A stretch of DNA of 34,592 nucleotides from Oscillospiraceae bacterium (GTDB lineage Bacteria; Bacillota; Clostridia; Oscillospirales; UBA929), in NCBI GenBank assembly GCA_009780275.1, contig WRAI01000025.1, forward strand, positions 1 to 34,592, given 5' to 3'. How positions within the stretch are numbered: position 1 is the stretch's first letter; every line of letters begins with the position of its first letter. The notes beneath the pieces are model-generated. The model saw nothing but the letters and a program-made list of their open reading frames with translations, was not told the origin of the DNA and made no database searches. This document shows positions 23,865-31,040 of this stretch, piece after piece. A program made the position numbers and the translations under genes.

Positions 23865-24158
23865 ATGACCGACCGGGAATATACGGCTCTTATTTATTGT
23901 CGAGTTTTCCATGTGGAGAATGACAACGGTGATGCGTATACCGATGGAATTATGAAGATGCTTGATACGTTGCATCAACGCGAGCAGACTGTATTGCATC
24001 ATTATTACCGATATGGAAAAACACTGGAACAGGTAGGAAATGAAATCGGACTGGCTAGGGCAAGTGTTGGGGCTATTCGCAAAAAAGCGATCATTAAGCT
24101 ACGGCACCCATCTAGATTGAGAAATATGAGCATGACAAACATTAAAAATGGTAAATAA
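23865..24158 (+). CDS. sigma region 4-like activator (Xpf-like)
   Basis: This 97-residue protein starts after AGGAGG. LDTLHQREQTVLHHYYRYG and then TLEQVGNEIGLARASVGAIRKKAI are the two helices pairs of sigma-70 region 4; there is no region 2. Such short sigma-like proteins (Xpf in PBSX, ArpU-like proteins in enterococcal phages) switch on late phage genes. It is repressed, by inference, by the divergent XRE protein. The target promoter for the cluster at 5802 lies 18 kb away. Confidence 0.75.
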   Translation: MTDREYTALIYCRVFHVENDNGDAYTDGIMKMLDTLHQREQTVLHHYYRYGKTLEQVGNEIGLARASVGAIRKKAIIKLRHPSRLRNMSMTNIKNGK

Positions 24159-24168
24159 ACATATATCC

Positions 24169-24206
24169 AAATCGTTCGGCTGCATTTTGCAATTGGACGA
24201 TTTTTT
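24169..24206 (+). terminator. terminator after sigma-like gene
   Basis: An 11-bp stem with G-T pairs (AAATCGTTCGG with TTGGACGATTT) and a following T run. Its arm CGTTCGGCT and GGACGA recur in the terminator at 23479-23513, so the two are related copies. Confidence 0.8.
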
Positions 24207-24208
24207 GG

Positions 24209-24237
24209 TTTACATTTAGAAAAGTTTATGGTATACT
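24209..24237 (+). promoter_or_regulatory. promoter for 24267 gene
   Basis: TTTACA at 24209-24214, a 17-bp spacer, and TATACT at 24232-24237 with TGG before it. The expected transcript start (about 24244) is right at ATG 24246, which argues for translation from ATG 24267. Confidence 0.7.
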
Positions 24238-24266
24238 AATCGCAAATGACGCGGGACGGTGACGGC

Positions 24267-25706
24267 ATGAGATCACAAACACCCAAGTTGCGCTGGCTGG
24301 TGGCGATTTTGACAATCGCTATCGGCTTAATTTGCGGTTTTATGGTTGGGTTGATACTGACTGAGGAGCGCTTTGACGTCATGATGCGCGATTGGGTCTA
24401 TGTTGTGGGCATGGTGCTGGCGATAATATTGCCGGTTTTCTTTTTGGTGTTGGGCAGTTTACTGCCGCTTTGGATGAAAGGCAATTTATCTGCTGTTTGG
24501 TGGCTGGGGCATGGACGCATTAGACTCAAAGGCGGCTCAAAAAAGCACGAAAAGTGCAAAAATAAGCAGGCACGGGCATTTGTGGTCTTTGCTACGCCGC
24601 TCGATAATTTGCGTCCAGAGATGGTAGAAACGGCCATCCGACGGCAGCGAAAACGCCTGTGGCGTGGCACGTTGTGGGCGATTCTTTCGCTGGTTGTGCC
24701 CGTCTATTTTCTCGTTTATATGGCGACAACCGTCACCTACGCTATGCAATGGCCGGTATTGATTCTGCCGTTGCTGTATCTGCTGAGCTTGCTGACGTTG
24801 ATTGCTGCGGGGCACGCTGAACGCGATGGCGTTTCGGGTGCTCTGCGCCAGGCTAAGCAGTTGGAGCAGAACCGCTTATGGGCGCTGACACAGCTGTGGG
24901 CCGACCAGCGCCTTCACTATCCCGACAAAGATATGTCTTGGCTCAACCATGTCTGTTTGAGCCAACTGGTCGAATGTGATCTGGAAGATGCGTTGAATTT
25001 GCGTGCTGCCGATATACTGCTGACCGACCTGTTGGCATTCCACCGCAACAAGCCTTGCCCCGCACCATTGATGCGCGTAGTGCGTCATGTTGCGGCAGAC
25101 CCTGAAAAAGCATTCACAGTCGGCGGTGAGGCGGTGATTCCGCTGCTCTACCACGTAATCCACGGCTATGCGACAGGTGAGAATACACGTAAAATTGCTA
25201 TGCAACTCTTTGATGCCGCTGTTGATTTGACATATGACACTGATGTCGGACGCTATAACATTATGCAGACTGAGCATATCATGCGCGAGGCAAATCATGC
25301 GGCAGAACTGGCTGACGAAAAAATCATTGCGCCGTTTATCGGCTATGCGTATTACACGTGCTTTCCGCAGTTCTATATTGTGCAACGGGAGCTCAATCGC
25401 AAAGTCAGCGGTAGATTGAGACGGCGGCGCAAAAAGAATTCGGCTGAGTTTGTAGGGCGTGATGACGTCGTTGCACCGTCTGAACAAACCGCCGAATCGT
25501 TCGAAGCTGAAGCCAATGTCGAGTCTCCTCAATCTGATGATATACGACAAGAATTAGATAATGCCGAACCCGAGCAATCTGCTGAATCTGAAATTGTCGA
25601 TGCATCAAAAAGCGAGCAGCTTGAAGGCGCCAGCGTCGATAACGATGAGACAATCGACTGGGCGGCCATTGATGCCGATAACGAAGCCGAAGAAACGGAC
25701 GAATAG
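24267..25706 (+). CDS. multi-pass membrane protein with acidic tail
   Basis: This product of about 479 residues starts at ATG 24267, since ATG 24246 would leave no leader. Two membrane helices lie near 12-58, a soluble basic loop follows, and two or three more lie near 130-180. A large soluble helical domain (about 185-385) resembles a helical repeat in composition but not in any family I recognise (KDMSWLNHVCLSQLVECDL). A basic patch (RLRRRRKKNS) precedes an acidic, disordered tail of about 85 residues. The next gene starts five bases after its stop, so the two may share a role in the membrane. Confidence 0.7.
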   Translation: MRSQTPKLRWLVAILTIAIGLICGFMVGLILTEERFDVMMRDWVYVVGMVLAIILPVFFLVLGSLLPLWMKGNLSAVWWLGHGRIRLKGGSKKHEKCKNKQARAFVVFATPLDNLRPEMVETAIRRQRKRLWRGTLWAILSLVVPVYFLVYMATTVTYAMQWPVLILPLLYLLSLLTLIAAGHAERDGVSGALRQAKQLEQNRLWALTQLWADQRLHYPDKDMSWLNHVCLSQLVECDLEDALNLRAADILLTDLLAFHRNKPCPAPLMRVVRHVAADPEKAFTVGGEAVIPLLYHVIHGYATGENTRKIAMQLFDAAVDLTYDTDVGRYNIMQTEHIMREANHAAELADEKIIAPFIGYAYYTCFPQFYIVQRELNRKVSGRLRRRRKKNSAEFVGRDDVVAPSEQTAESFEAEANVESPQSDDIRQELDNAEPEQSAESEIVDASKSEQLEGASVDNDETIDWAAIDADNEAEETDE

Positions 25707-25711
25707 CGTAC

Positions 25712-26476
25712 ATGTCATCACTCGTCCTTAAAATGATTGCCGTTGTTACCATGCTTGTTGATCACATTGGTGTTATTTTATTTAGTTGGCAGCCCGAGTT
25801 TGCTTTGCAGTTGCGCATGGTCGGGCGTTTAGCGTTTCCGATTTTTTGTTTTTTAATTGCTGAAGGGTATATCAGGACACGCGATGTGCCTAAGTATGCT
25901 TTCCGGTTGCTGCTGTTGGCGTTGTTGTCGGAAATCCCATACGATATGTTTGTCAATCTAAACAGCCATTCATTGATTTTTATTGATTACAATGCGCAAA
26001 ATGTCTTTTTCGCATTGCTGCTTGGATTGTTGGCCGTTTGGGCCATTGATGTGAAAACCAAATTGCACAGACCTGCGGAGGGCTGGACGATTGCGGTAGT
26101 TTGTATGCTTGCGGCGGCACTTATCCGTGCCGATTACAGCATGTTTGGTGTGGCTTGGATGGTAGTATTCTTTGTGTTTCGAGGCAAGCACAGCAAACTC
26201 ATTGCCGGCTTTTTGATTGTTTTGGCGGTGCGGTATATCTTAGCTCTTGTTGGGTTTCACTTGGGCGATATGCTTATTGGACGCGAATTTATCATAGCGC
26301 CAAGGAGCTGGCAAGTCGAGTGGGCGCAAATCAATTTAATCGCCGGTTTGGCATTGCCGTTGATTTTTTTGTACAATGGGCGCAAAGGGTATAATAGCAA
26401 ATGGGTGCAATGGGGCTTCTATGCATTCTATCCGTTGCATATGGTGATTTTACTTGCCATTCATCGGCTGATGTGA
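25712..26476 (+). CDS. TraX-family membrane protein
   Basis: This 254-residue protein has about seven membrane helices. The start SSLVLKMIAVVTMLVDHIGV and RMVGRLAFPIFCFLIAEGY are the TraX family signature; the end FYAFYPLHMVILLAIHR is also typical. F-plasmid TraX N-acetylates pilin, but chromosomal copies in Firmicutes occur without conjugation genes and are probably membrane acyltransferases of unknown substrate. It follows the preceding gene by five bases. A promoter for the next unit overlaps its 3' end. Confidence 0.88.
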   Translation: MSSLVLKMIAVVTMLVDHIGVILFSWQPEFALQLRMVGRLAFPIFCFLIAEGYIRTRDVPKYAFRLLLLALLSEIPYDMFVNLNSHSLIFIDYNAQNVFFALLLGLLAVWAIDVKTKLHRPAEGWTIAVVCMLAAALIRADYSMFGVAWMVVFFVFRGKHSKLIAGFLIVLAVRYILALVGFHLGDMLIGREFIIAPRSWQVEWAQINLIAGLALPLIFLYNGRKGYNSKWVQWGFYAFYPLHMVILLAIHRLM

Positions 26477-26482
26477 TATAAT
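26454..26482 (+). promoter_or_regulatory. promoter of ECF S-component genes
   Basis: TTGCCA at 26454-26459, a 17-bp spacer, and TATAAT at 26477-26482 with TGA before it. It leaves a leader of about 97 nt. Confidence 0.75.
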
Positions 26483-26499
26483 AACAGCTTACCGAACCA

Positions 26500-26557
26500 G
26501 TAATAGGATGATGGAAATTGTCCTGTAAGTGAAAAATGGGTGGATTATCATCCTTAC
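26500..26557 (+). promoter_or_regulatory. structured leader, possible riboswitch
   Basis: AGGATGAT (26505-26512) pairs perfectly with ATCATCCT (26547-26554), and GTA/TAC extends the stem past a 2-nt bulge. The 34-nt inside is purine-rich. It precedes an S-component gene with a strong ribosome site 16 nt after the stem. I could not match it to the folate riboswitch consensus. Confidence 0.4.
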
Positions 26558-26585
26558 GAAATCAAATCACCAAGGAGGACCAACT

Positions 26586-27125
26586 ATGCTTAAGCGTCAA
26601 GACATTTATCGCCTTTGTCTCGCTGCGCTCTTTGTGGCGATGCAGATTGCAGCAACACGTTTGTTAGGATTTAATACGCCCGACGGACTCATCCGCATTA
26701 GCCCGAACCTGATAGTTGTGGGATTAAGCGGATGGGTATTGGGGCCTGCCTGGGCGATGGGCGTAGCGATGACAGGCGACTTGCTGGGGTTTGCGCTATT
26801 TCCATCGCCATTCGCCATCATACCGCTCATCACTGTGGCAATGGGGTTGCGCGGCTTTATTTACGGTGCGTTTTTGTATAAACGTGAGGTGTCAGCATTG
26901 CGTAACTATGCGGCAATCTGGACGGAATGGTTGGTTTGCAGCATGTTCTTGACGACATTTGCATTGTCGCAGGCGTTCGGCAATCCTTTTTGGGCGGTGC
27001 TGTCGACACGCGTGATACCGTCAACGATTATGATGATTGTTTCTATGGTATCGCTCACCGTTTTGATGCACGCGCTCAAAAAGCCATTGGCATACATGGG
27101 AGGCACATTGTTGCATGAGAGCTAG
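26586..27125 (+). CDS. ECF transporter S-component, folate-type
   Basis: The start is ATG 26586 with AAGGAGGAC upstream. The 179-residue protein has about six membrane helices. The end of helix 1 and loop (RLLGFNTPDGLIRIS), then LIVVGLSGWVLGPAWAMGVAM and GDLLGFALFPSPFAI, and GLRGFIYGAFLYKRE follow the pattern of FolT-like S-components, which bind the vitamin and join a shared ATPase module. Substrate remains open. It overlaps the next S-component gene by 11 nt. Confidence 0.8.
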   Translation: MLKRQDIYRLCLAALFVAMQIAATRLLGFNTPDGLIRISPNLIVVGLSGWVLGPAWAMGVAMTGDLLGFALFPSPFAIIPLITVAMGLRGFIYGAFLYKREVSALRNYAAIWTEWLVCSMFLTTFALSQAFGNPFWAVLSTRVIPSTIMMIVSMVSLTVLMHALKKPLAYMGGTLLHES

Positions 27126-27636
27126 AAGCCAAGCGCAGCGCATTACGCTGGCAGCAGTCTGTGCGTCAATGGTGTTTCTCGGCACCTTTTGGATTCGGAT
27201 AAATTCGCCGATTGGCATCATGCATGTGGGCGATGGCGTAATCTTTATGGTTGCTGCTGTGCTTGATCCGGTCAGTGCCATGTTTGCCGCTGCTATTGGG
27301 TCGGCATTGGCAAATTTGGCGGGTGCGGGCGGACCAATTTTTATTCCGGCGACTTTGATTTCCAAGGGGTTGTTGGCGTACTTTGCCGCCGTCGCCATTC
27401 GTCGTATTAAAAATCACGCGGCATTGGTTGGCGCGTTTTTTGCGTTGCAATTTGTGTTGGTGTTGTGTCTGTATTTTGTCTATCAAGCATTTATCTTCTC
27501 ACCTGCTGCTGCTATCGGGCATTTGGTGCCCTTTGCCATCCTGCAAAACCTCTTGGGTGTTACGCTCGGCGCTATCGTCGTTCCCGTCATGAAAAAAATA
27601 AATCTGAACTTGGAGAATTATTATGATAACGGTTAA
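27115..27636 (+). CDS. ECF transporter S-component (ECF_trnsprt/ribofla_trS-like)
   Basis: This 173-residue protein overlaps the previous gene by 11 nt. GIMHVGDGVIFMVAAVLDPVS and GSALANLAGAGGPIFIPATL and ISKGLLAYFAAVAIRR match the pattern of PF07155-type S-components (HLGDAxIxLxA, IGSxLADL, PATxxIKG). It has about six membrane helices. Two S-components in a row without the ATPase (EcfA) or EcfT suggest that both use the shared module encoded elsewhere. The substrate is not clear. Its end overlaps the pgi start by 14 nt. Confidence 0.83.
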   Translation: MRARSQAQRITLAAVCASMVFLGTFWIRINSPIGIMHVGDGVIFMVAAVLDPVSAMFAAAIGSALANLAGAGGPIFIPATLISKGLLAYFAAVAIRRIKNHAALVGAFFALQFVLVLCLYFVYQAFIFSPAAAIGHLVPFAILQNLLGVTLGAIVVPVMKKINLNLENYYDNG

Positions 27637-28942
27637 ACTAAACGGCATTTTTCCTTTCGTTAGTCAACAAGAAGTTGATGCGCTTGCGCCAGAGCTTGCC
27701 GCCGCGCATGATGCATTGGCAGATAAAACTTGTGCCGGTGGTGAATATACTGGCTGGCTGACCTTGCCATACGACTACGATCGTGAAGAGTTTGCATGCA
27801 TTGAGCAAGCGGCGGCAGACATTCGCAAGCACTCAAAGGTGCTTGTCGTTGTTGGTATTGGTGGCTCGTATTTAGGGGCGCGGGCAGTTATTGAGTTGCT
27901 GCATTCGCCAAACTATAATCTAATGGCCGATACGCAAATCTTCTTTGCCGGCTGTAATCTGTCAGCAGACGCGCTTGACGAACTGACACAAATCATCGGC
28001 GAGCGGGATTGGTGCATCAATGTCATTTCAAAGTCCGGTACAACGACAGAGCCGGCCGTGGCATTTCGCTACCTGCGTGCGAAATTGCGTGAAAAATATG
28101 GCGATAACGCCAATAAGCGCATTTACGCCACAACCGATAAACAGCGCGGTGCGTTGAAACAACTCGCCGACAGTGAGGGCTATGAAACTTTTGTCATCCC
28201 CGATGACATTGGCGGACGCTTTTCAGTGCTGACTGCCGTGGGATTGCTGCCCATCGCCGTCAGCGGTGCAAACATTAAAGCCCTTATGCAGGGCGCGCAA
28301 CAAGCTGCTGCCGTGCTCGATATCCGCGATATGAGCAATCCCGCATGGCAATACGCTGCAGGTCGGAATGCCTTGCTGCGCAAAGGCAAAACCATCGAAG
28401 TTTTAGGATGCTACCAACCACACTTCCGCATGATGGTAGAGTGGTGGAAACAACTTTTTGGCGAAAGTGAAGGCAAAGATGGTAAAGGAATCTTCCCCGC
28501 CGGTCTCGAACTGACCGCCGACTTGCACTCTATGGGACAGTACATGCAGGATGGCATGCGTAACGTGATGGAAACAACCGTTGCGCTGGGACAATCACGT
28601 GCTGAGGTGACGCTGCAAATTGAGCAAGGAGATGGCGACGGGCTGAATTTCTTGGCGGGTATGACGCTTGATGAAATTAATGAAAAGGCATTCCAAGGCA
28701 CATATTTGGCGCACATTGACGGTGGTGTGCCAAATATGATTATTGAAGTGCCGAAACGAGGAGAAGAGAATCTTGGTGCATTGATTTATTTCTATGAGTT
28801 GGCATGCGGGCTGTCGGGATTGTTGCTGGGGGTCAATCCATTTGACCAGCCCGGCGTGGAAGATTATAAGAAAAATATGTTTGCCTTGCTTGGAAAACCA
28901 GGGTTTGAAGCGCGGCGTGCGGCGTTGGAATCAAGGCTATAA
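27623..28942 (+). CDS. pgi: glucose-6-phosphate isomerase
   Basis: This 439-residue enzyme interconverts glucose 6-phosphate and fructose 6-phosphate in glycolysis. VVVGIGGSYLGARAVIELL (sugar-phosphate loop), NVISKSGTTTEPAVAFR, IGGRFSVLTAVGLLP (the active Arg) and the C-terminal LGVNPFDQPGVEDYKK are all typical of the short bacterial/Firmicute form (about 445-450 residues). The start lies within the end of the S-component gene, after GGAG. All key residues are present and the length is complete. No regulation beyond the shared operon is seen. Confidence 0.97.
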   Translation: MITVKLNGIFPFVSQQEVDALAPELAAAHDALADKTCAGGEYTGWLTLPYDYDREEFACIEQAAADIRKHSKVLVVVGIGGSYLGARAVIELLHSPNYNLMADTQIFFAGCNLSADALDELTQIIGERDWCINVISKSGTTTEPAVAFRYLRAKLREKYGDNANKRIYATTDKQRGALKQLADSEGYETFVIPDDIGGRFSVLTAVGLLPIAVSGANIKALMQGAQQAAAVLDIRDMSNPAWQYAAGRNALLRKGKTIEVLGCYQPHFRMMVEWWKQLFGESEGKDGKGIFPAGLELTADLHSMGQYMQDGMRNVMETTVALGQSRAEVTLQIEQGDGDGLNFLAGMTLDEINEKAFQGTYLAHIDGGVPNMIIEVPKRGEENLGALIYFYELACGLSGLLLGVNPFDQPGVEDYKKNMFALLGKPGFEARRAALESRL

Positions 28943-28957
28943 ATTGTAAATTCGGGG

Positions 28958-28986
28958 CTTGATTTTTACGGCAAATTATGGTATGA
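28958..28986 (+). promoter_or_regulatory. promoter of 29026 gene
   Basis: TTGATT at 28958-28963, a 17-bp spacer, and TATGAT at 28981-28986. Confidence 0.7.
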
Positions 28987-29025
28987 TGAAACCAAGTTCA
29001 ACAATACTTAAAGGAGGAATCTGCC

Positions 29026-29445
29026 ATGGTTCGTGTGGTAATGGGTCTCCGCGGGGCGGGCAAGACCAAACAGCTGATTGCACTGGCGACAGATGCATCG
29101 CAAAACGGGAAAGGGCAAGTTGTTGTTATTGAGCGAGGAGAAAAATTGCGGAGTGAAATTCATGCCCGCACGGCACGATTGATTGATACAAAATCATACG
29201 ATGTATGTTCATACCAAGTCCTGCGCGGATTTATCACGGGACTTTACGCCGGGAATTATGATATTTCGCACTTTTTTATTGACAGTTTATTTAAGATTGT
29301 TAAGAATGATGATATGGCAGAATGCGAAAAGTTCCTGGATTGGGCAACGAGGTTTGGCAAAGAGAACGGCGTTGAATTCTGCACGACAATTAGTGCCGAT
29401 CCAGCCGACGCGACTGCTGCGGTGAAGAAATATTTTATGCAGTGA
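29026..29445 (+). CDS. small P-loop ATP-binding protein, conserved in Clostridia
   Basis: This 139-residue protein starts after AAAGGAGG. MGLRGAGKTKQLI (6-18) is a Walker A loop. VVVIERGEKLRSEIH and LIDTKSYDV, LRGFITGLYAGNYDI and HFFIDSLFKIV follow a pattern I know from a widespread, uncharacterised clostridial family, in which FIDSL is probably the Walker B strand. It is a free-standing transcription unit with its own promoter and terminator. Its task is unknown; a switch or sensor NTPase is only a guess. Confidence 0.85.
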   Translation: MVRVVMGLRGAGKTKQLIALATDASQNGKGQVVVIERGEKLRSEIHARTARLIDTKSYDVCSYQVLRGFITGLYAGNYDISHFFIDSLFKIVKNDDMAECEKFLDWATRFGKENGVEFCTTISADPADATAAVKKYFMQ

Positions 29446-29477
29446 GTCGCTTTATAAGACATACACATACTGAAATT

Positions 29478-29519
29478 AACAGCCTTTTGTAATCGTTGCG
29501 GTTATAAGAGGCTGTTTTT
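29478..29519 (+). terminator. terminator after P-loop gene
   Basis: AACAGCCT (29478-29485) pairs with AGGCTGTT (29509-29516), with a 23-nt loop and a T run after. Confidence 0.8.
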
Positions 29520-29551
29520 AATGAATTGTTTCGCCTTTGTCGATCTTTTTC

Positions 29552-29580
29552 TTGACAATCGATGTGCGATATCATATACT
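29552..29580 (+). promoter_or_regulatory. consensus promoter upstream of leader ORF and rsgA-like gene
   Basis: TTGACA at 29552-29557, a 17-bp spacer, and TATACT at 29575-29580. The leader to the GTPase gene is about 175 nt. Confidence 0.8.
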
Positions 29581-29615
29581 ATAATCAAGTTTATTCATGA
29601 GAGGAGGAATGTTTT

Positions 29616-29642
29616 ATGAAAATTTTGGTGATTCAAACGTAA
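29616..29642 (+). CDS. 8-codon leader ORF
   Basis: ATG 29616 has a near-perfect GAGGAGGAAT ribosome site and is followed by only seven more codons (MKILVIQT) and TAA. It may be a regulatory leader peptide, or the decayed start of a lost gene: MKILVIQT also begins glycosyltransferase family 9 proteins. A short hairpin CAGCC-gat-GGCTG plus TTTT follows at 29688-29704. Confidence 0.45.
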   Translation: MKILVIQT

Positions 29643-29687
29643 ATAAAACGCAAAGCAATCTGGATACTGCATACTTCCGTAGACTTG

Positions 29688-29704
29688 CAGCCGATGGCTG
29701 TTTT
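29688..29704 (+). terminator. possible attenuator hairpin
   Basis: A 5-bp GC stem, 3-nt loop, then TTTTG. It lies between the 8-codon ORF and the GTPase gene. The stem is short, so termination may be weak. Confidence 0.35.
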
Positions 29705-29763
29705 GTCTGCGGCATTTTTGTGTCCAAACATCAAAAAAATATTTCAAGGTGAGGAGAAAAACT

Positions 29764-30561
29764 ATGGTAGACTTGAAAAACTATGGCTATATCGAAAACA
29801 ATCAGTCCACCGATGGCACGATTCCCGGGCGCGTGACTGAGGTTCATCGCGCGCAGTATATCATCATGACAGTACACGGTGAGGTGTCTGCAATATTGAA
29901 GGGCGCATTTTTGCACAAGGCAGTATCGCGTGCAGACCTGCCCTGCGTCGGAGATTTTGTGTTGATTCAATACAACAATAGTGGTGCATCACGCATTGTC
30001 AAGTTGTTGCCGCGTCATTCAAAATTTTCGCGTTCCGACTCTTTTGGGCATGGGTATGCTCACATCAAAGCCAACGGCGAGCAGATTATCGCAGCTAACT
30101 TTGATTATGTGTTTATTTTGACATCCCTCAATCATGACTTCAATGTTAAGCGTGTTGCGCGTTATGTGACACAGGCGCGCCGGAGCGGCGGATTGCCCAT
30201 TGTAGTTCTGACAAAGTCGGATCTCGTTGAAAGTTTTAGTCAGGAAATAGTTGCTGTGCGGGCACTTGATGTACCTGTTCACGCGGTATCCACTTACACG
30301 AAATTTGGGATGAGTGCGCTGGATGAATATTTAGCCCCTGGAAAGACTATCGTTTTTCTCGGCATGTCCGGTGTGGGAAAATCGTCGCTGCTCAACTATC
30401 TCATGGCGCAAGAGGTTATGGCAGTGAAGGGTATTCGCAAGGACGATAGCCGCGGGCGGCATACAACGACGCATCGACAACTGTTCATGTTGCCATCCGG
30501 GTCGATGGTCATCGATACGCCGGGAATGCGTGAACTTGGATTATTTCAAGAATCACATTAG
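29764..30561 (+). CDS. rsgA: RsgA-family GTPase lacking C-terminal zinc domain
   Basis: RsgA is a GTPase that helps mature the 30S ribosomal subunit. An OB-fold domain (about 20-85) is followed by the circularly permuted GTPase: TKSD (150-153, G4), GMSGVGKSS (200-208, P-loop), RHTTTH (232-237, G2) and DTPGM (251-255, G3). The protein stops at residue 265, six residues after the conserved RELGL. Family members run to about 300-350 residues and end in a zinc-binding helical domain (CxxxxCxHxxxxxC) that is absent. A terminator follows 20 bases later. It may be truncated and inactive, or a second, specialised copy. Confidence 0.88.
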   Translation: MVDLKNYGYIENNQSTDGTIPGRVTEVHRAQYIIMTVHGEVSAILKGAFLHKAVSRADLPCVGDFVLIQYNNSGASRIVKLLPRHSKFSRSDSFGHGYAHIKANGEQIIAANFDYVFILTSLNHDFNVKRVARYVTQARRSGGLPIVVLTKSDLVESFSQEIVAVRALDVPVHAVSTYTKFGMSALDEYLAPGKTIVFLGMSGVGKSSLLNYLMAQEVMAVKGIRKDDSRGRHTTTHRQLFMLPSGSMVIDTPGMRELGLFQESH

Positions 30562-30581
30562 CTTTAATGTCATAAAAGTGT

Positions 30582-30625
30582 TTAGAACCCGCTTATATAG
30601 CGGGTTCTAAGATTTATTTAGTTTT
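30582..30625 (+). terminator. terminator after GTPase gene
   Basis: Perfect 12-bp arms (TTAGAACCCGCT at 30582-30593 with AGCGGGTTCTAA at 30599-30610), then a T-rich stretch. Confidence 0.85.
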
Positions 30626-30638
30626 TTCAAAAAACGTA

Positions 30639-30667
30639 TTGACAAATATATGTAACTATTATATAAT
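30639..30667 (+). promoter_or_regulatory. consensus promoter of PadR operon
   Basis: TTGACA at 30639-30644, a 17-bp spacer, and TATAAT at 30662-30667: full consensus. PadR proteins often repress their own promoter. Confidence 0.88.
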
Positions 30668-30716
30668 GTTTAATAGTGGCCGATGGGCGCTACAGAACAA
30701 ATGAAAGAAGTTGCTT

Positions 30717-31040
30717 ATGAATATACAATTCAAAAAGGGCGTGTTAGAGCTTTGCGTGCTGTCACTGTTGGCCAAACGTGATCGCTATGGATACGACGTG
30801 TCCGAGTCGCTGTCCAAGCACATTGACATCTCAGACGGAACGGTCTATCCCATCTTGCGCAAACTTAAAAGCGACGGGTTTGTAACAACCTATCTTGTTG
30901 AAGAAAGCGGCGGCCCGCCACGCAAATACTATTCACTCACCGATTTAGGGCAGGAAGAATTTATGCAAACACGCGATGAATGGCTGAATTTTGCTGAAAC
31001 GATTAAGAAATTGATAAAAGGGGAATTGAACGATGACTAA
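30717..31040 (+). CDS. PadR-family transcriptional regulator
   Basis: This 107-residue winged-helix protein starts at ATG 30717. FKKGVLELCVLSLLAKRDRYG, then ISDGTVYPILRKLKSDG and PPRKYYSLTDLGQEE are the family signature (small PadR, one C-terminal dimer helix). It overlaps the DUF1700 gene by 8 nt. PadR, DUF1700 and an ABC-type permease are a common trio in Clostridia, where PadR is thought to control the membrane proteins in response to cell-envelope stress. The permease is broken here. Confidence 0.93.
   Translation: MNIQFKKGVLELCVLSLLAKRDRYGYDVSESLSKHIDISDGTVYPILRKLKSDGFVTTYLVEESGGPPRKYYSLTDLGQEEFMQTRDEWLNFAETIKKLIKGELNDD

Noticed and set aside
26500..26585. Folate (THF) riboswitch
   Set aside because: The conserved GAUGAUUCGC and GGUGAAUCAU segments are not present; only a generic stem is seen.
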